From Azophilus sp965116165 (GTDB lineage: Bacteria; Pseudomonadota; Gammaproteobacteria; Pseudomonadales; Azotimanducaceae), in assembly GCA_965116165.1 (NCBI GenBank), contig OZ220484.1, positions 2,790,001 to 2,854,000 on the forward strand: a DNA stretch of 64,000 nt, in the 5' to 3' direction. This document shows, piece by piece, positions 16,126 through 25,589 of this stretch. Under the pieces are notes generated by a model. That model was not told where the DNA came from. It saw nothing but the letters and a program-made list of their open reading frames with translations, and did not search any database. A program made the position numbers and the translations under genes. Position 1 is the stretch's first letter. Each line of letters begins with the position of its first letter.

Positions 16126-17304
16126 ATGGAAGTTGGCGTCAAATTCACGACGGTGGAAACCGTCGCGCTCACGGCGGTGCTGCTGCTGGCCGCCGCCGCG
16201 ATGCTCGGCATGGCGTTCAATCTCGATGCCATCATGTTGTCGTTCGCGGTTTCCAACTTTCAGGCCGGATTGGTGACTTCGACGGAATTGGGCGCGATTG
16301 CCGCCGGCAACCTACTGTTCGCGAGACTGGCCCCGCGTTTGAATGCGCGGCGCGTTTACGTTTTCGGCGCGCTGGCCATCGCTTCGTGCAATCTGTTGTC
16401 GTTGTTCACCGGCTCGGTTTTGGAACTGATGGTCATGCGCGGCCCCGCCGGCTTTGCGTTGGGCGCGGTGATGGCGACCGTCATGGCCACCGCGGCCCGT
16501 TCCGCAACGCCGGAGCTGACATTCGGCGTCATCAATTCCCTGGTGGGCGTCATGGGCCTCACCTTGGCATTCGTGCTGCCCCGGGCGCTGAATGCGCATC
16601 GACTGGCGAACGACCTGCTGCCGGGCTTCCCGCCTTGGAACGAATTGGACGGGTTGTACGCGGTCTATGTGCTCTGTTCGCTGGTGGTGTTTGCGTTCAT
16701 CGGGCGCACACCCGTGCCGCAACCGCTGCCGCCGCGCGCCGTAGCCAAGGGTGGGGCTTCCAGGGGCATTGGCTGGCTTGCGCTGCTGGGCCTGGGGTTG
16801 ATTTTCTTTGGGCACGGCACCTTGGCTCTCTTTCTGGTTCGGGTTGGCCGCGAGGTGCCTTTGGATGTGGAGGTTATTGGTTACGTGCTGATGGCTGGTT
16901 CGCTGGTCGGCATCCTTTGCCCATTGATTGCCGGTTATATCGGCAGCCGCATGTCGGCCACGCCGCCGGTGGCCACGATCCTGATCATACTGCTGTTGAC
17001 GGGCGTGGTGCTGTCGAACATTGGTAGCGCGGCGGTGTTCTTTGTGGCCACGCCGATTTTCGCGGCCCTGCCCACGGCGGTTATGCCGATTATGCTGGGT
17101 GTATTGTCGCGCTTCGATCCCTCCGGCGCGTTGGCCGGCTCCCATCCGGCGTTCATTATGATTGGCGGTGCCATAGCACCCTTTGTCGGAGGCGCCATCA
17201 GCGACACGGCGGAGGGGTTCGCCGCCAACGGCTGGTTTGCGGCGGGTTGTTTCGTGATTGGGTTTCTGCTTTGCCGGCCGGTTATGGCTCGGGCGCGGCG
17301 TTGA
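16126..17304 (+). CDS. MFS transporter
   Basis: 392 residues with about 12 hydrophobic segments. ATG 16126 (MEVGVKFTTVET) has GGAGGA 9 bases upstream, which is better than the longer frame from 15973. RLAPRLNARRVYVFG near residue 65 resembles the loop 2-3 motif of the major facilitator superfamily. The cargo is not evident. It diverges from cobO; about 240 bp (15887-16125) separate them and I see no other feature there. Confidence 0.75.
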   Translation: MEVGVKFTTVETVALTAVLLLAAAAMLGMAFNLDAIMLSFAVSNFQAGLVTSTELGAIAAGNLLFARLAPRLNARRVYVFGALAIASCNLLSLFTGSVLELMVMRGPAGFALGAVMATVMATAARSATPELTFGVINSLVGVMGLTLAFVLPRALNAHRLANDLLPGFPPWNELDGLYAVYVLCSLVVFAFIGRTPVPQPLPPRAVAKGGASRGIGWLALLGLGLIFFGHGTLALFLVRVGREVPLDVEVIGYVLMAGSLVGILCPLIAGYIGSRMSATPPVATILIILLLTGVVLSNIGSAAVFFVATPIFAALPTAVMPIMLGVLSRFDPSGALAGSHPAFIMIGGAIAPFVGGAISDTAEGFAANGWFAAGCFVIGFLLCRPVMARARR

Positions 17305-17316
17305 CCGGCGATTGGC

Positions 17317-19122
17317 TCAATACCGGGAAATACTGTCCGGCGGCCATTCGCCACACTCGAGCGCCCTATAGTCCTTGATGTCGAACAGGTCCGTCTCCTG
17401 GAAAGTGCGTACATAGGTGGCGCAATGTTCGTATTTGTCGCCGAAATCCGTATCGGCGAGCAGTTCCGATTTCAGCGAGGCGTACGTCACCAACTCATCG
17501 TCCATGCGGATACCGCCGTCCGCGGGCGTGTCGAGAATGATCGAGGTCTTGTCGTTTTGCCTCCAGGCGAGCCAGGGCGTTTCGGCGCCGTCGCGTCCCG
17601 TACCCGGATTGCCGGTGTAGGCGAACTCGGCCCAGTAGGACATCATGCTTTTCGACAACTGTTGTTGATTTTCATCATTCGGGTAGACATAGCCCAAGCC
17701 CAGCCCGTTGAACTCGCCGAATACGAAGCCGATTTCCAGGCCGTGGGCGGCACCGAGGGCAACGCTTAGGTCGTAGCCCATCAGGCTCGGTTCCTCGTCC
17801 CAGTCGAATCGATAGGCGTAGACATCGCGGTTGCCCGCCCTGGTCATGGCCTCGGCGAGCTGATCGACGCCCCTTGCCTTCCAGGCCCGGCCACCGTAGC
17901 GCACCAGCGAGCGGTAGGTTTTCTCGTCTTTTAGGGAATAGAAAATGCCGAGGGTATTGTCCGTGTATCTTGGATCCCGGGACATGAACAGGGCGGGCTC
18001 GTCGCGATTGGTGCCGAGGATGACGGGAACCGGATTGTGGTTGCCGATGCTCGAAAATAGCTCGGCGGTGGACAAATTCGGCAGCACATGGCCATCGCCG
18101 AAGTTGCCGGGCATGTCGATCATGCCGAAGCCGCCGCCGTCGAGGACAGCGAATAATGCGTTCGGGGATTTGTCATACAAGTACGCGCGAATGGCATCCC
18201 CACCCCAGGCTTGTTGGTGCTCTTGGGCGCTCATGCCCGCTTTGGCGAGGTGGTCGGCGGCGATCAGGCGGTTGACGATTTCCGGGCCGCTGAACTCGTG
18301 GCCTCCCTCGCCGCCGTAGCTTTGACCGACGAGCGGATCGGTCGCCTCGAAACCGCCGCTCTGCACGATGGCCCGGTGAAACAATCCGGCGGCCAGGGGC
18401 GACGCCATCATGGCCAGGGTATTGAAGCCGCCCGCCGACTCCCCGAAAACCGTGACCCGGTCGGGGTCGCCGCCGAAGGCCGCGATGTTCTCACGGGTCC
18501 ATTCGAGCGCTCGAATCAGGTCGAGTGTGCCGAAGTTGCCCGAATCGTCCCCCGGATCGCCGGTGCGCAGCGCGGGATGGTTGAACCAGCCGAAAACCCC
18601 TAGCCGGTAGTTGGTGGTAACCACCACCAGATTGTGCGCGGTGGCGAGCCGGGCGCCGAGAAAGCCGCCGGCGTGGCCGATGGAATTGCCGCCGCCGTGT
18701 ATCCAGAACATCACCGGCAGGTCATGCGCGTTCGGCGGCGACCAGATGTTGAGATGCAGGCAATCCTCGTCACCGGTAACCTTCGGTTCACTATCGGGGT
18801 TGCCCGTGCTCAACAGCGATTCGAATTGCGGGCACATGGAGTCCCCGGAAAACGCCTCGATGACCGTGGCGGATCGTGGCGGCGCTTGTGGGGCCCGCCA
18901 GCGCAGGTTGCCGACCGGCGGTGCCGCGAAGGGTATGCCAAGCCAGGCGCGGGCACCGAAATCGTCGATGAAACCGACCACTTCGCCGCCCTCGGTGTTT
19001 CTCAGCGTGGTGTCGTCGCGCACCGGTGGCGGTTTGGGGGTGGGCAGGTTGGCGATGTACAGGACGCCACCGCCAACGATCAGGATACCGATGACGATTA
19101 GGCTGATGGCTGTTTTGCTCAT
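17317..19122 (-). CDS. Carboxylesterase type B family protein, membrane-anchored
   Basis: 601 residues. The N-terminus (AISLIVIGILIVGGGVLYIA) is a signal anchor. The esterase domain shows the oxyanion motif HGGG (142-145), the nucleophile Ser229 in GESAGG, EDCLHLNIWSPP before it, and an AAHGLEIGFVFGEF segment that supplies the histidine. Such enzymes hydrolyse carboxylic esters or lactones, here probably on the periplasmic side. The start at MSKTAIS (19122) has CTGGAG 7 bases upstream; the frame extends to 19188 without support. It diverges from a TonB-dependent receptor, which suggests joint uptake and hydrolysis of an ester. Confidence 0.85.
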   Translation of the reverse strand: MSKTAISLIVIGILIVGGGVLYIANLPTPKPPPVRDDTTLRNTEGGEVVGFIDDFGARAWLGIPFAAPPVGNLRWRAPQAPPRSATVIEAFSGDSMCPQFESLLSTGNPDSEPKVTGDEDCLHLNIWSPPNAHDLPVMFWIHGGGNSIGHAGGFLGARLATAHNLVVVTTNYRLGVFGWFNHPALRTGDPGDDSGNFGTLDLIRALEWTRENIAAFGGDPDRVTVFGESAGGFNTLAMMASPLAAGLFHRAIVQSGGFEATDPLVGQSYGGEGGHEFSGPEIVNRLIAADHLAKAGMSAQEHQQAWGGDAIRAYLYDKSPNALFAVLDGGGFGMIDMPGNFGDGHVLPNLSTAELFSSIGNHNPVPVILGTNRDEPALFMSRDPRYTDNTLGIFYSLKDEKTYRSLVRYGGRAWKARGVDQLAEAMTRAGNRDVYAYRFDWDEEPSLMGYDLSVALGAAHGLEIGFVFGEFNGLGLGYVYPNDENQQQLSKSMMSYWAEFAYTGNPGTGRDGAETPWLAWRQNDKTSIILDTPADGGIRMDDELVTYASLKSELLADTDFGDKYEHCATYVRTFQETDLFDIKDYRALECGEWPPDSISRY

Positions 19123-19412
19123 GTCGGGCTCCAGATCTTCAGCGAGGCGATTTCTCCGGCCAACGAGAGGACGGTTGTTCGCCGACAAGTCGACTTAACG
19201 GCAAACCTTACCAGCAAATCCGGGGCCTTGCTTGGGGCGGGACCAAAACGGTGTGGACAACGCTTGCGTCGGCATGTCCACGACAATAGTATGCGGGTCG
19301 GGGGATGCCGTCATCGAGCTGCGGTGTGGCGTATCGGATTCGCTGAAGTTTCCGTGGCTGGCCGGTGTCGGCTTTCGCCGAGAAGTCTTTACAAGAATAG
19401 GGGGGATTTAAG

Positions 19413-21737
19413 TTGAAAGCCTTATCGATTGTTTCTGTTGCGGCCGCGTGTTCACTGATCGCGGCCTTGTTGACGGGCGCTGCTCCGGCGGTCGCCGAGG
19501 ATGACGACGTCGAAGCCCGCTACGGTATCCTGGAAGAGGTGGTCAGCACCGCCCGCAAACGCGAGGAGCCGTTGCAGGAGACGCCCGTGGCGGTCACCGT
19601 GATTACGGCGGAGCAGCTTGACCTGGCCTTTGCGCCGACGCTCGCCGCCATGCCGTTCCCGGCCCCGAACGTGAACATCAACAACGGCCTATTGAGCAGT
19701 TCCCTGGATGCCTCCGTGCGCGGCTACTCGCTGGTCGAGGTCGATTCCACACTCGATCCGCCGGTGGCGATCCTGGTCAACGGCATCTACTACACCCGGC
19801 CGGTGATGAACAATCTCGACATGTTCGATGTGGAGCAGCTTGAGGTTCTGCGTGGCCCGCAGGGCACCCTGTTCGGCCGGAACGCGGCCTCCGGCGCCAT
19901 TCAGATTAGAACCAAACGCCCGACCGACGAGTTCGAAACGTCCGGAAAGGTCACCCTGGGCAAATACGGCCGCACCGATGTGCGCGCCGCCATCAACCTG
20001 CCGATTGTCGAGGGCAGGGTACATGCGCGGCTCGCGGGTTTTTCGATCAACTCGGATGGCTTCTACAAGAGCGCCGCCACCGCCAATAGCGCTGGCCGGG
20101 ACATCGGCAAGGAGGACAAATTGACGTTGCGGCCGTCGGTCGAGTTCATCCTGGGCGACACCATGGACCTCACCTTCATCGGCGAGTGGCACCAGGACAA
20201 ATCGGATGTGCGGCCACAGAAAAACTATTCCGGCTCCGAGCGGTCCATGTGCGGCAACCACGGGTATTGTGGCGTTCCCTTCGGCCAGGGAGACAAACAC
20301 GACGACTTCGATGCCGATGTCATTGAGCCCGGCTTTGTGGATATCGACATTCTTTCCATCACCAAGGAGTTCAATTGGGATATGGAAAGGGGCACGGTCA
20401 CATGGCTTAGCAACTTTCGGGATACCGATGAGCTTTGGGTTTACGACGCGGACGGCGTGGGCGCCTACGACATGTTTCTGGTGGACCGCCGCCAGCCGCA
20501 CCAGCAGTATTCCACCGAGTTGCGCTTCGCCTCCACCGGCTTCGACCGCCTCGACTTTATCGGCGGGGTTTACTATCTGCACCAGGAGTATGACCTCGAA
20601 CGGCGCACCGGCATCGCCTCTGATCGGCTTTCGGCGCCAAATCCCGATGGATTCGTCATTCCGCTCTACAGCATCACCGGCCAGGAGCACGATTCGTGGT
20701 CGGTTTTCGGCGAGGTGAATTACGACCTAACCGAGCAACTGACGGTCACCGTTGGCGGGCGCTACACCGACGAGAAGAAGGATTTCTACCAGCAAACCTT
20801 TGCTGTCTACCCAAATACCGGGCCACGACAGGATTATTCCAATTCTTGGGACGACGCCGGGCCGAAATTCGGACTGCGCTATCAAATCACGCCGGATGTC
20901 ATGGCCTACGCGACCTATCAAAGAGGCTTCAAGAGTGGCGGCTTCAATGGACGGTGCGGGCAGCCCGCCACCTGCAACCGTTCCTTCGACCCCGAGGAAG
21001 TGGATGGTTACGAAGCCGGCTTCAAGGCCGACCTTTTCGACAACCGCATGCGCGCCAACATGGCGGTGTTCCTGACCGAGATCAAGGGCCTGCAGCGCAC
21101 CCGACTGGTGCCGTTGCCGCCGGGCGCGACCAATCCCCAGGAAACCGTGACCGACAACGCCGCCAAGGCCGAGATGATGGGGTTCGAGGTGGAAGTATCC
21201 GCTTGGGTGACACCGTCGTTCCGGCTTGATGTGACCGCGGGCATACTCGATGCCGATTACGACGAGTTCTGCGCCGACATCGACGGGGCGCAACTCTACG
21301 ATACGCTGCCGACATCCGACTGCGGCGGCGAGGTGGTGCTGGCCGTCGAGTATCCCGACGGCCCCGACGCCTACATCGTCGACCAGGACAACTCGGGTTT
21401 CGACATCCAGTTGGCGCCCAAGTTCAACGCCTCGGTCAATGGCACCTATGCGCACAGCCTCCCGAACGGCGGCACTGTTTTGGTCAATGCCAACTACACC
21501 TATGTGGATGATCTCTATACCGATCACCTGGAACTTAGCTATAGAAATTCCATCGAGTTGCTGAACGCCAGCATCAGCTACGAAGCACCGGACGAACGCT
21601 ATCGGCTGAGTCTTTTCGGCGGCAACCTGACCGACGAAATCTATGTTGTTTCGCGCACCATCGTGCCGCCGCTGTTCGACTATCGGAATGTCAGCACCCC
21701 GCGTATTTGGGGTGTTGAGGCGGCGTGGAATTTGTAG
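19413..21737 (+). CDS. TonB-dependent receptor
   Basis: 774 residues starting at TTG 19413, with a GGGGGGA site just upstream. A signal peptide ending APAVAE is followed by the TonB-box region ILEEVVSTARKREEPLQETP, a plug with VEQLEVLRGPQGTLFGRNAA and a barrel ending WGVEAAWNL. The EEVVxTARKREExLQxxP start is that of the large family of receptors for complex organic ligands (sterol-like, terpenoid or siderophore) common in marine proteobacteria. The ligand is unknown. The 290-bp gap to the divergent esterase holds a weak TTGCGT-17-TAGTAT promoter-like pair (19264-19292). Confidence 0.85.
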   Translation: MKALSIVSVAAACSLIAALLTGAAPAVAEDDDVEARYGILEEVVSTARKREEPLQETPVAVTVITAEQLDLAFAPTLAAMPFPAPNVNINNGLLSSSLDASVRGYSLVEVDSTLDPPVAILVNGIYYTRPVMNNLDMFDVEQLEVLRGPQGTLFGRNAASGAIQIRTKRPTDEFETSGKVTLGKYGRTDVRAAINLPIVEGRVHARLAGFSINSDGFYKSAATANSAGRDIGKEDKLTLRPSVEFILGDTMDLTFIGEWHQDKSDVRPQKNYSGSERSMCGNHGYCGVPFGQGDKHDDFDADVIEPGFVDIDILSITKEFNWDMERGTVTWLSNFRDTDELWVYDADGVGAYDMFLVDRRQPHQQYSTELRFASTGFDRLDFIGGVYYLHQEYDLERRTGIASDRLSAPNPDGFVIPLYSITGQEHDSWSVFGEVNYDLTEQLTVTVGGRYTDEKKDFYQQTFAVYPNTGPRQDYSNSWDDAGPKFGLRYQITPDVMAYATYQRGFKSGGFNGRCGQPATCNRSFDPEEVDGYEAGFKADLFDNRMRANMAVFLTEIKGLQRTRLVPLPPGATNPQETVTDNAAKAEMMGFEVEVSAWVTPSFRLDVTAGILDADYDEFCADIDGAQLYDTLPTSDCGGEVVLAVEYPDGPDAYIVDQDNSGFDIQLAPKFNASVNGTYAHSLPNGGTVLVNANYTYVDDLYTDHLELSYRNSIELLNASISYEAPDERYRLSLFGGNLTDEIYVVSRTIVPPLFDYRNVSTPRIWGVEAAWNL

Positions 21738-21831
21738 CGGTTGACGAGTCTTCGCGTACTGCGGCGCAATGATCATATGGGCCGGTGGGTAACCGCCGGC
21801 CCTGCTCCCACCAACGCACATCAATAGTCTA

Positions 21832-22386
21832 TTGGGGCCGCTCAATCACATTCGTGTATTGGACTTGACCCACGCGCGGGCGGGACCGAGCCGGGCATCC
21901 GCCAGCACGCATCACCCGGATAGACTTGACCCACGCGCGGGCGGGGGGCGGGACCGAGCGCGGCGCGTTTGCTCGCCGATTGGGGAGCTGATGTCATCAA
22001 GATCGAGATGCCGGCCGGCGATGAGCGCCGTCCCATCAACGATATTGGCCGGGCTTTCGAGGAAGAGCAGGCGAAGCACCTCGGCATGGCGAAACCAGCG
22101 CCGCATCCGGAATTGGGGGAATTGAGCCTGATTCGGTCGCCGATCAACCTAAGGAAGGTCTGATCAATTCGATAGAGCAGCAGTGGCCTAATCGTAAGCT
22201 ATTGATTTTATTAAAGTGGATGCCACTGCTACAGGATTAATCAGAGGTTCCCTAAGTGCCTTTCCGCAGGCGGAGCGGTTCGATAGGGCGGCACCGGATC
22301 CCGGGGCGGATTCCGACGCCATTCTCCGGGAGCTGGGATGCGGGCGGGACGAAATTGAAGCGTTGCGCCTGATGGGTGTGGTGTAG
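21832..22386 (+). pseudogene. CaiB/BaiF CoA transferase remnant, internally deleted and hit by a MITE
   Basis: The reading starts with GPLNHIRVLDLTHARAGP, continues after a 58-bp partial duplication (21866 and 21924 regions) as LLADWGADVIKIEMPAGDER, then jumps to a C-terminal motif, HPELGELSLIRSPINL. A family A MITE (22153-22251) follows. Directly after it the frame resumes as SAFPQAERFDRAAPDPGADS and ends ELGCGRDEIEALRLMGVV. Removing the MITE and one CTAA joins the codons perfectly (SPINL-SAFPQ). The central ~250 residues are missing, so no function is expected. Confidence 0.8.
22153..22251 (+). mobile_element. IS5-like MITE, family A, copy 3, with CTAA target duplication
   Basis: 99 bp from GGAAGGTCTGATCAATTCGA to TTAATCAGAGGTTCC, flanked by CTAA at 22149-22152 and 22252-22255. 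This is the cleanest copy for defining the element, because the host reading frame is recognisable on both sides. Confidence 0.9.
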
Positions 22387-22470
22387 GAAGCTGTTGCAAG
22401 GCGGCGACCGAGAACCCGCAAGGCGCGGCAATCTCGGGTGTTGTCCCAAGATGTAGGAGCCTGTTGCAAG

Positions 22471-23829
22471 ATGGCTACCGAGAAACTGCCCAATACCGAG
22501 CGTGTCGGCTATGGAATCGCCGACCTTGGCATCAATCTGTATTTCATCTCCGCGACCACCTGGCTGGTTTACTTCTATACGGATGTCTTCGGCTTGACCG
22601 CCGCCGCCGCCGGCGGAGTGGTTCTCGTGGCGCGGCTGGTCGATGCGGTTACCGACCCGATTATGGGCGGCATCGCCGAGCGCTCGCGCAGTCGCTGGGG
22701 GCGGCTGCGGCCCTATCTGTTATTCGGAGCATTGCCGCTCGGTGCGTTGGCAATACTCACCTTTACCGTTCCGGATCTTGGCCCGACCGGCAAGCTGTGG
22801 TGGGCGTACCTCACCTACACCGCTTTCGGCATCGCCTATACAGTGGTGTCCATTCCCTATTCGGCGTTGACCGCGTCCTTGACCATCGGCCATGAGGAGC
22901 GGACGCTGCTCACGACCATACGCATGGCCTGTGCCTTTGCCGGTGGATACATCGTTTCCGTGGGTACGCCGATGTTGGTCGGCTGGTTCGATGCGGAGGC
23001 TGCGGGGTACTACTGGTCGATGGTGCTTTACGCCGTTGTCGCAACCGCATTGCTTTATGCGACCTTTATCCTGACCGAGGAGCGCATTCAACCGCCACCG
23101 GCACAGAAACTCTCGGTGGGCGATAGCGCCAGGGCGGTCTTCTTCAACCCGCCGCTGTGGATTGTGATTGTGCTGTTTACATGCAGCATGCTTTCTTTCA
23201 CCGTCCGGCAGGCGGCGGCCCCGTATTTCTTCGAATACAACCTGCAACGTCCCGACCTGATTGGTGCCTGGTTTGCGGTGACGTTGCCGGTCATGTTCCT
23301 GGGCTTGCTGGTCACGCCGGTGCTGTCGGCCCGGTTCGGCAAGTCCGGCGGCATTGTGATTGGCGCTCTAGTAACCATGGTCGCCGCGGTCGGGATGCAC
23401 TTCACACCCTACGCGGCAATCGAATGGATCTTCTTCTGGGGCTGCCTGATGGCGTTGGGGGGGACGCCGCTTGCCGTGCTGGGTTGGGCCATGCTGCCCG
23501 ATACGGTGGACTATGCCCAATGGCGTCTGGGCGTTCGTGCGGACGGGGCAATCTTTTCGATGTCGAGTTTCTTTCAAAAACTGGGCAAGGCGGTGGGTGG
23601 TGCCGGCATTGCCGCCGTTCTGGCCATGTGGGGGTTTGTGGCGAATGAGGAGCAATCATCGGCGTCCCATGCGGCCATTCACGGACTGATGACCCTGGTG
23701 CCGGCGGGCATTATGGTGGTTATGCTTTTGGCGGCCAGGTTCTACCGCCTCGATGCCGAGGCGCACCGCAAGCTGCTCGCGGAGTTGGAAAGTGGTGTCG
23801 GTTTGAATCTTCCGCGCTCTGGATGCTGA
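22471..23829 (+). CDS. Sugar:cation symporter-like MFS transporter (GPH family)
   Basis: 452 residues with 12 predicted membrane segments. GYGIADLGINLYFISATTWL at the start, RLVDAVTDPIMGGIAERSRS and RWGRLRPYLLFGALPLGA near residues 60-95 are signatures of the glycoside-pentoside-hexuronide:cation symporters (MelB relatives). The later LAVLGWAMLPDTVDYAQWRL is also typical. The solute is probably a glycoside, but some relatives lie in catabolic clusters for other compounds. ATG 22471 is used; AGGAG lies 11 bases upstream. The spacer before it holds two GTTGCAAG repeats. Confidence 0.82.
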   Translation: MATEKLPNTERVGYGIADLGINLYFISATTWLVYFYTDVFGLTAAAAGGVVLVARLVDAVTDPIMGGIAERSRSRWGRLRPYLLFGALPLGALAILTFTVPDLGPTGKLWWAYLTYTAFGIAYTVVSIPYSALTASLTIGHEERTLLTTIRMACAFAGGYIVSVGTPMLVGWFDAEAAGYYWSMVLYAVVATALLYATFILTEERIQPPPAQKLSVGDSARAVFFNPPLWIVIVLFTCSMLSFTVRQAAAPYFFEYNLQRPDLIGAWFAVTLPVMFLGLLVTPVLSARFGKSGGIVIGALVTMVAAVGMHFTPYAAIEWIFFWGCLMALGGTPLAVLGWAMLPDTVDYAQWRLGVRADGAIFSMSSFFQKLGKAVGGAGIAAVLAMWGFVANEEQSSASHAAIHGLMTLVPAGIMVVMLLAARFYRLDAEAHRKLLAELESGVGLNLPRSGC

Positions 23830-23855
23830 TTTGATATTTTCCTTCATGCCTCTAA

Positions 23856-24083
23856 GGAAGGTCTGAACAATTCAATAGAGCGGCATCTAGTGTGCTGTCC
23901 GGCAAATTCGCTATAAAATAATCACCGGCCTATAAAAAATAATTTCATTTAAAATCAATAATATACGATACATTACACACAGGTCGAATAGTATGCGCAT
24001 TTCCGGGACAGGACACTAACTACTCGTAAGCTATCGACTTTATTAAACCGGATGCCTCGACTACAGAATTAATCATAGGTTCC
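23856..24083 (+). mobile_element. IS5-like MITE, family A, copy 4, split by another element
   Basis: The left end GGAAGGTCTGAACAATTCAA begins at 23856 and the right end TTAATCATAGGTTCC ends at 24083, flanked by CTAA on both sides. A 131-bp TA-flanked element is inserted at 23888-24018. Without it the copy is about 99 bp. Confidence 0.88.
23888..24018. mobile_element. TA-targeted MITE (family E, IS630/Tc1-like) inside a family A MITE
   Basis: The ends are TAGTGTGCTGTCCGGCAAAT and, as reverse complement, TAGTGTCCTGTCCCGGAAAT, giving imperfect terminal inverted repeats of about 24 bp. The AT-rich interior has no coding capacity. Removing the insert and one TA restores CATCTAACTACTCGTAAGC, which matches the family A interior at 33551. 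TA duplication and the end sequence point to an IS630/Tc1-mariner transposase in trans. Confidence 0.8.
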
Positions 24084-24207
24084 CTAAGCCTGCCTCAGCC
24101 CGATTGGCGAACTTTCGCGTTCATTCGAGAAGGCTGGCTGGGGGTTGCCGCATGGTCACGCCTCCTTGGTCCGTGATATGCTTTCGTCCCCCGCCAAAAC
24201 GGGCAGC

Positions 24208-24299
<92 letters not shown>

Positions 24300-24449
24300 C
24301 GTTGCCCGCCATCACTGATGACCTTTGTCAATCCAGTGTTCGGCTTGCGCGTGAGGGGAATCTTGTGGCGAGGAATGTTCTTTGGGCCGCTTCGTCCACT
24401 TGTACCGGCCGCTGAGTTAGGGGCTGGAAACACTAACCGCCATTTTGTT

Positions 24450-24740
24450 TCACGCGGCCCGATTGTGGACAATGGCCTCGCGCAGGCCTTCGAGCAAGCC
24501 TTCCAAGTGGGCCATGCGATTGTCCAGCCTCGCCTGGTCTTTGCGCAGTTCGCCGAGCTCCGATTCCAACTTATCCATCCGCCCGTCGAGTCGATCCATC
24601 CGCCCGTCGAGTCGATCCATCCGGTCATCCAGTTGATCCATCCGCGTGTTTAGATCGCTCCGCAACGCTCGCAGGCCGGACAGCATCAGGGTGGCCAAGG
24701 CGGCACCCACGCCAAGGATGGCCCAAAACTCGGGGGTCAT
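24450..24740 (-). CDS. Small membrane-anchored coiled-coil protein, paralogue 1
   Basis: 96 residues. Residues 5-27 (FWAILGVGAALATLMLSGLR) form a single membrane segment. Then come four heptads of the type RMDxLD(G/D) and a conserved tail, GELRKDQARLDNRMAHLEGL followed by LEGLREAIV. The heptads are encoded by a 21-bp tandem repeat, and copies 2 and 3 have three and five units. AAGGTGAG precedes the ATG. The fold resembles phage XhlA-like or spanin-like small coiled coils only in general terms; the function is unknown. Confidence 0.75.
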   Translation of the reverse strand: MTPEFWAILGVGAALATLMLSGLRALRSDLNTRMDQLDDRMDRLDGRMDRLDGRMDKLESELGELRKDQARLDNRMAHLEGLLEGLREAIVHNRAA

Positions 24741-24849
24741 GCTCTCACCTTCGTCAAAGTTATGGTTTCTGAACGTTTCAATGCCGGAATCCTAGCACCA
24801 TATTGACATCGAAGCCCACACATCACTGGCGTCAGTCAGCGGTAGTGGG

Positions 24850-25086
24850 GTGAACGTCAGATTTGTGGCGGACCGGCTCATTCGGGCGCTCGAGCCCCGA
24901 AGCACGCGCCCGCGCACCGTCCGCCTGTCCGTCTCCACCGTCGGGCGCGTCATCGAAAAGGCCATCGCCGACGTCACACCCAGGCTCGCCGGGTACGAGT
25001 TCTTCCACAACTACGAGCGGCCCCATCTGGCGCTGGACTGACGAACCCCCAACGAGTATCTTGTCGGGCTTGAGGAGGCTGCCTGA
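24850..25086 (+). pseudogene. Internally deleted IS481-type transposase
   Basis: The frame reads RPRTVRLSVSTVGRVI, like the N-terminal helix-turn-helix region, and is joined directly to GYEFFHNYERPHLALD, the C-terminal motif of IS481/IS3-type integrases. A TGA interrupts the last tail (RTPNEYLVGLEEAA). The catalytic core is missing. A shorter relic of the same tail lies at 9157-9250. Confidence 0.6.
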
Positions 25087-25177
25087 TCCGACAGGCTTAA
25101 AGTCCGAAATCTCCTGAGCCAGTACAGCTGTTTCACGGATAGGAGTAGGATTTCCAAGGCGGGATCCCCGCGGGCGG

Positions 25178-25303
25178 GTGGGCGTCCGTGGTGAAGAAAG
25201 TCCCGGCAAAGAAGAAGACAAAGAGAAGCTAGCCAAAGCCTGTGAGGAACGGCAGGAAATACGAGATAAATTGGGGAAGCTCTACGAAGAACGGGGTTCT
25301 TAG
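25178..25303 (+). pseudogene. Lys/Glu-rich tail of an unknown protein
   Basis: In frame with TAG 25301-25303 the sequence reads EEDKEKLAKACEERQEIRDK followed by LGKLYEERGS, a charged helical tail. A GTG at 25178 gives about 41 residues, but the frame continues upstream into transposon debris. It could be a small gene ending one base before the next start, or a leftover 3' end. Confidence 0.3.
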
Positions 25304-25304
25304 A

Positions 25305-25562
25305 ATGAAACAGAAAATAAAGTTGTCCTATACCTATGACCTTGAACAAGATGAGAATCCAGAGGATCACTGGGTGCTTTGGTTCGGACATGCCAAAACC
25401 GAAACTCCCATGATCGGACACGTGGTCAAGGGACACAAGAGCGCGAGCAGGGTGATGAATGTCATAGCCGAAAAAATCCTAAAAAGGAATCTGGTCTTCA
25501 CCGAGGGGATGATGAGGAAATTCGCGCGGAAATCGATAAAACATTGGGAAGATCTGAACTAG
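25305..25562 (+). CDS. Small hypothetical protein
   Basis: 85 residues from ATG 25305 (MKQKIKLSYTYDLEQDENPE). The N-terminal half looks like beta strands (DHWVLWFGHAKTETPMIGHV) and the C-terminal half like basic helices (SRVMNVIAEKILKRN and MMRKFARKSIKHWEDLN). It is lower in GC than its neighbours and lies between the two direct repeats, so it may be an imported gene. I do not recognise the family. HicB-like antitoxins were considered, but no partner toxin is seen. Confidence 0.5.
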   Translation: MKQKIKLSYTYDLEQDENPEDHWVLWFGHAKTETPMIGHVVKGHKSASRVMNVIAEKILKRNLVFTEGMMRKFARKSIKHWEDLN

Positions 25563-25589
25563 GATGGTGAATGTCAAACCGACTGATCG

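Noticed and set aside
25305..25562. HicB-type antitoxin
   Set aside because: Only the first strand is vaguely similar; no HicA-like toxin and no DNA-binding tail are visible.
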